NCBI GenBank assembly: GCA_030549775.1
Contig: CM060174.1
Coordinates: 42,422,586 to 42,486,585 of the forward strand
Direction: 5' to 3'
Length of the DNA stretch: 64,000 nucleotides
Origin: Tamarix chinensis
Lineage: Eukaryota > Streptophyta > Magnoliopsida > Caryophyllales > Tamaricaceae
The translations under genes and the position numbers were made by a program. Positions 59,465 to 64,000 of the stretch are shown in pieces (position 1 is the first letter of the stretch; the number at the start of each line of letters is the position of its first letter). The notes below the pieces were generated by a model. That model searched no databases. It saw nothing but the letters and a program-made list of their open reading frames with translations, and was not told the DNA's origin.

Positions 59465-61022
59465 AGAGTTGATGCGTTGTCGTACGCACAAAAAATTTAA
59501 TACATAAATCCTAATTCCCAATTACGTAGTAAATAATAAGGAGTCAAACCCACAAGGAATGGTGTTTAATCACTAATTTTGTAATTGATGTTATATTCCC
59601 GGTTATACAATTTCATTTATTCTAACACTAAGTCTAACTTTATTAAACTTTGCTCACTAATTGATAAATGAGGGTAGGAACGAATTGATGATCGAATCAA
59701 GGTATCAAATACTCAAAGAAGAAGAATGATTCTATATGATTTAATGTTGACCTCTAGAAACTCGTAGTAATTCATTTCTTTGCTTTCTCTTCATTTTAAT
59801 AAATTGAATAAGCTCTCAATTTATCATCTAACCAATTAATAACCTAGGTTACAAATACTAGATTCAATTAATGGCAGCATTACGAATGAAAAGCAGTCAA
59901 CTATGTAGATAACCACATAAGCTCGGATTATGCAATTGTACGAATTAATAGATAAGATTAACAATTAACCTTTTTGCTACTCTAGACATGGTAATTAACA
60001 ATTATGTATTAATTAAATTATCCTAGTGGAGATTAAGTTCCAAACTAAATAGGTGATCAATCTAATTAGTTTAAATCCTTAATCTATGATGTGAAATCAT
60101 TCAATTCCATCTAATAATTCAATTAAATTTCATATAGAATCAAGTCTTTAAATTGCGTTGTTGTATTTGAAACATAATTCCATCCTCAATTCATCCTACC
60201 CTTTTTTATTTACTCTAACATCTGCATACTTGGAGATTACACTATTACATGCAATAACTTGTAATCAATACAAACATCTAATAATAGTAACAACACTCCA
60301 AAACCAAGAGAAATAAAAATACAATTGCAGAAACTTTACTTGCATTCAATCAAAATGTAGAACTTGTAATTGATAAAGGAATAGAGAAGGACTTATCACT
60401 TGAATTGTAGATCGTTAATTGTTCAATAGAATACAAGAAAGATAAAGGAAGTTGGAAGTGTGATATACATGTATTTTCTAAAGGGAATAGAGAAAAAGAG
60501 TACATTCAATTGTTTCGAATTCTAAAAAATCCTTCTTCGAACCCTGAATTGATAGAGAATGTATCACAAAATAGGTCGCGTGAGTGGTTACAAGTTTTAA
60601 GAAATACACGGTTCGTGTTTAGGAAACACCGGACCTCCGTGTTTTTCTCTGACTTCTTTGCCAAATTCTAGATTTTGAATATAAGCCTGAAATTTTAACA
60701 CGGACCATGTTTAGGAAACACGGGGGTACCGTGTTCTTGGCTCTTTCACTATTCTTCCCTTTAAATTTCAGCACAACTTCTCTTGGTGTATTTGCTTCAT
60801 TTCCAACTTTTCTCCCCTTGATTCAATGTTTCTTGATGTGTTCTTTGCTTGATTTCTTCTTTTCGTTGATTTCTCCTTTGAATTTCTTTAATTTTATCTT
60901 TTCCTACAAAATCTATTCAAAAGAGAAAAACTCGAAGAAAATATTAAATCTTATAAAATTAATGAGGGATAAATGACATTTTTATACATGAAAATAATCT
61001 ATAAATTCCATCTATCAATAGT
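59465..61022 (-). repeat. Solo LTR of gypsy type nested in copia #3
   Basis: 59470-61017 (1548 bp) begins TGATGCGTTGTCGTACGC and ends CCATCTATCA on +. On the minus strand the end reads TTCCTTGTGGGTTTGACTCC ... TGTGCGTACGACAACGCATCA, the U5 end typical of Athila/Tat-like LTRs. Flanks are AGAGT (59465-59469) and ATAGT (61018-61022), a 4/5 duplication, and the copia frame continues across the site (VARI before; MMHDGIIRTLS after). No PBS or internal sequence, hence a solo LTR. The motif cluster at 60606-60735 is discussed separately. Confidence 0.82.
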
Positions 61023-61960
61023 GTAGATAATGATGCATGATGGTATCATTAGGACACTTTCTAGAGTTAGAAATTTCCTTAAGATGGCCAATAACCTCAT
61101 CTTTTTGAGTTGCTTAGATTGTAATAGATAGCAATGTTTTATTAAGGATTGTATCCTAAGAGTTACAAAATGGGCTCTTATAGCGATGAAAGGAAAGCAG
61201 GTTAGGATACTATATGAGTTGGTGGGTTTCACTATTATGGGGAAATTGTAGTGACATTGACAAGGTTGATAGACTCGGAAGTTATAAGACTTTAGCACAT
61301 GAGACTGGGACATATGGGTGTAATGGGTCAGATTAAGCTCTCTAAGAGGGGGATGCTAGATGGAAAGAGTATAGGTAATATGGAATTCTATGAGCATTAT
61401 GTGTTTGGCAAGTAAAAATGAGTTAGCTCTTTAATAGCTAAGCATGTTATGAAAGGGCCTCATAAGTATATCCATTTAGATTTGTGGGGTCTAGTGAGAG
61501 GGGTTTTGAAATTTGGTTTATGGTACTTGCTCACATTCATTGATGAGTTCTCTAAAAAGGTATGGTTTTATTTCTTAAAGTATAAGAATGACGTGTGTCG
61601 TATTTTCAAAGGCAGGAAGAACTTGATAGAGAAGCAAACTGGGAAGTAAGTTATGTGTCTCAAGACAGATGATGTTCTTGAGTTTGTTGAGTAAAGTTTC
61701 ACTAATTTCTTCTAAAAACATAAGATAGAGAGACATTACACATGTGTTGGAAGACCATAGTAGAATGGAGATGTTAAGCAAATAAACAGAACCCTATTGG
61801 ATAAGGCTCGATGTATGTTATCATAAGGAGGGATAGGCAGAGAGTTTTAGGTTGAGGCAGTTCATATGGTAGCATAAAACGTGAACCGGTCACCAAATCA
61901 ATCATTGAGTTGAAGACATATAATGATTTGTAGTATCAGAAGGGAGCTAATTACTCTGAT
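61023..61960 (+). pseudogene. Copia #3 pre-integrase and integrase
   Basis: MMHDGIIRTLSRVRNFLKMA, ALIAMKGKQVRILYELVG and AHETGTYGCNGSD..LSKRG text are pre-integrase; the open frame 61449-61649 (HKYIHLDLWGLVRG, LLTFIDEFSKKVWFYFLKYK, EKQTGK) is the integrase core with the first catalytic D. Then CLKTDDVLEFVE, where the family has LRTDNGLEF (second D kept), and a weak H-T-P-Q-Q-N-G-like region. Frameshifts separate the blocks. Confidence 0.8.
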
Positions 61961-63800
61961 TTCTATGTCTTTGGTTTCCTCCTTATGATTATGTGAATGA
62001 TGGTAAACTTGAGCCTATAGCCAAGAAGTATATCTTTCTTAGGAGTGAAGGAGTATAGGTTATAGGACCTAACTATATCCAATTTCTTAACTAGCAGGGA
62101 TATTACCTTCAATGAGTCTGTTTTCCTTTAGAAAAATGAGTCTTGTGATGACTTCTCTAAGGAGGTGGAGTACGATAGTGCTTCAGGCTAAGTGGAGGTT
62201 GAGGTTGAGTTAGATAGCAAAGACCCTTCTATAGTCTAACTATTCTTGAAGTGTGTGGTTCCAGATAGCCGACGCTACTCTAGGAAGAGCACAAAAAGCC
62301 TTAAGTGAGCTATGGTTATGAAGAATTGGATGACTTTGCTTCATTTAGTGCAGAGACTATTATTGATGTGCGTGAGCCAACATCATTCTCAGAGACTATT
62401 AAGAGTACTAATTCCACTAAGGAGGAAGAGATGGAGTTCTTATTAAAGATATGGTAACTTGTGAAGGAAATTAGGAAGAAAACTATTAATGATTGCAAGT
62501 GGGTGTACGATTTCAAATAGGGAGCTCCAAGGGTAGAGAGACAAAGGTAAATGACTCATTTTGTTACATGTATATTCAGTGAGATTCCAGATGTGGACTA
62601 TAATGAGGTATTTTCTCTTGTGGTTAGACATACTTATATTCTTACCTTTCTTGCACTTGTGGCCATGCATGGTTTTGAGTTGGAGAAGTTGGATGTTAAA
62701 AATAAATTTTTTCATGGTGAGCTTGTGGAGGAGATTTACATGTGGAAGCCTTATGGTTTTGTAGTTGAGACAATGTGTGATCATGTGTGCCTATTGATGA
62801 GTTCACTATATTTTTTGAATTAGTCTCCGAAACAATGGTATAAATGATTTGATCATTTTATGCTTGAGTATGGTTTGTCTAGGAGTGAGCATGATGGATA
62901 TGTGTACTTGAATGAGATAGAATGCGGCTTTTTTATGTATCTTTTGCTATATGTTGATGACCTACTTGTGGGAGGAAAATATATGTTTGATATTGATAAG
63001 GTGAAGGAAATTCCAAAAAGTGAGTTTGAGATGAAGGATCTTAGAGCTACAAAGAGGATCCTTGGCATGGAGATAAAAAAAACCATGAGGAGAGGATTTT
63101 GTACTTATCACGAGAGTCCTATATGAACAAGAGGCTAGTGAGGTTTCATATGATGGATGCCAAGACGGTGAACACTCCGTTAGCCACTTACTTCAAATTG
63201 TCTGCTTTGTACTGTCCAAAATCCAAATCAGAAGAGGAGTTCATGGCGACTATTCCATATTCAAATAAATTTAGTTGTATAATATACACTATGGTGTGTA
63301 CTTGGCCTAATATTGCTCAAGCTATTAGTGTTTCGAGTCAATATATAGCAAATCCAAGAAAGGCTCAATGAAAAGAAGTGAAGTGGATCCTTAGGTACTT
63401 GAAGGGAACAACATCATCTTGTACTGAGTATAGGAGATCAACTGATTTGCTGATTGGGCTTATGGACTTTGATTATGGTGGAGAACATGATAAAAGGAGA
63501 TCTACCAATGGATATATTTTCCATATTCATGGTTTAGCTATTAATTAAAGGTCTTCCTTGGAGCAGATGATAGCCATGTCCACTACTAAGGACGAGTATG
63601 TTAGCTAGAGGTCTTTCATCATCAATCTAAGTTCATTGACATTGAGTTTCTTTTATCTGGGGTATTGTTCCTATAGGCAAAGTTATCTCGAAGAAAGTGG
63701 GTACTTTGGATAATCCAGCTGATATTCTAATGAATTTATTGACCGTGGGTAAGTTTGAGTGTTTCTCAAACTTGATTAGTGCTCATAGGACATAAGGCCC
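61960..63800 (+). pseudogene. Copia #3 reverse transcriptase and RNase H
   Basis: RT starts in broken frames near 62440 (CKWVYDFK). Open stretches 62551-62823 and 62860-63126 contain DVDYNEVFSLVVRHTYI, FELEKLDVKNKFFHGELVEE, IYMWKPYGFVVE, LSRSEHDGYVYLNEIECG, LLLYVDDLLVGGK (YVDD intact) and KDLRATKRILGMEI. 63099-63371 continues with NTPLATYFKLSA and PYSNKFSCIIYTMVCT. RNase H follows: MDFDYGGEHDKRRSTNGYIF and MIAMSTTKDEYVS, with the DKRRS and TT.DEY blocks. A stop precedes GFSxxxKQWYKxF-like text. Confidence 0.85.
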
Positions 63801-63860
63801 TTTGTTGGGCTAGGGTTTTTTGTAGAGGTATTTACATATCATGCATCACAAACATTGTGT

Positions 63861-63873
63861 CAAGGTGGAGACT
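63861..63873 (+). other. Polypurine tract of copia #3
   Basis: CAAGGTGGAGACT directly before the 3' LTR, same pattern as in copia #1. Confidence 0.85.
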
Positions 63874-63875
63874 TA

Positions 63876-64000
63876 TGAGGTTGACTGGGTATTTAAAGCA
63901 AAACATACCATTGTGTTGATTCATGCAACTATTGGGGAATTTTAAGTCTAGGATGTGAATTATGTGAGAAACACAAGGGTCCCATGTTAATAAATAAGGA
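63876..64000 (+). repeat. 3' LTR of copia #3, cut by window end
   Basis: TGAGGTTGACTGGGTATTTAAAGCAAAACATA... repeats the first 125 bases of the 5' LTR with about one difference in eight bases, plus an indel. This pair dates the element, but only the beginning is in view. Confidence 0.85.

Larger units (their letters stand above)
57950..64000 (+). mobile_element. Ty1/copia element #3 (TNT1/Tork-like), 3' end outside window
   Basis: Both LTRs begin TGAxxTTGACTGxGTATTTAAAGCA. Order on +: 5' LTR 57950-58425, PBS, gag, zinc knuckle, protease, pre-integrase, integrase, RT, RNase H, PPT (CAAGGTGGAGACT), 3' LTR from 63876. It is split by a solo LTR at 59470-61017. It is the most complete element here; its RT is closely similar to that of copia #1. 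Confidence 0.85.

Noticed and set aside
1..64000. tRNA, rRNA or other structured RNA genes
   Set aside because: No cloverleaf A/B-box pair or rRNA core sequence was recognised by eye; the tRNA-like matches found are retroelement primer binding sites.

Overview
This is AT-rich plant nuclear DNA and almost entirely a graveyard of LTR retrotransposons. The families present (an Athila-type Ty3/gypsy element with an env-like ORF, Ty3/gypsy chromovirus fragments, TNT1/Tork-like Ty1/copia elements, and multi-kilobase LTRs of the TGTAAYACCC...GGGTRTTACA type) together with a glutamate decarboxylase relic point to an angiosperm. The species cannot be read from the sequence. No element is intact and no functional host gene is visible.

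Layout, left to right. 1-10283: Athila-type element on +, entering the window inside gag (its 5' LTR lies outside), then PR, RT, RNase H, IN, env-like ORF, polypurine tract and 3' LTR. 10284-11290: leader, primer binding site (PBS) and LTR of a second, inverted Athila-like element. 11380-17032: mosaic of LTR remnants around a chromovirus integrase fragment (LTR family A at 13163, 14893 and 16600; family D at 11380 and 14600; a short copia LTR at 16241). 17316-24920: a giant solo LTR (C1) with an exact CTAAG duplication, itself holding a second solo LTR (B1, 18022-21459); C1 splits an unrecognised open frame. 25200-29500: a 2 kb segmental direct duplication full of an AAACTACTC-type repeat.

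30274-38666: copia element #1 on -, with an internal deletion, split by a 5.0 kb solo LTR (C2, 32327-37343; exact CTAAC duplication). 38690-42546: copia #2 on -, lacking most of IN. 43129-43975: glutamate decarboxylase pseudogene that has lost the PLP-binding lysine. 43976-47296: AT-rich DNA with diverged tandem repeats. 47297-52300: chromovirus on - with family A 3' LTR. 52390-55690: a 41 bp tandem repeat and a truncated giant LTR (B2). 56650-57650: gypsy gag on -. 57950-64000: copia #3 on +, interrupted by a 1.5 kb gypsy-type solo LTR (59470-61017); its 3' LTR runs off the window.

The genes do not form a working system; their relations are nesting relations. The most interesting pattern is that several unrelated LTR families each carry a cluster of their own short palindrome, and that one module (core CACGG...CCGTG) is shared between copia LTRs and a gypsy-type LTR. 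All family names rest on motif recognition by eye; no database search was run.
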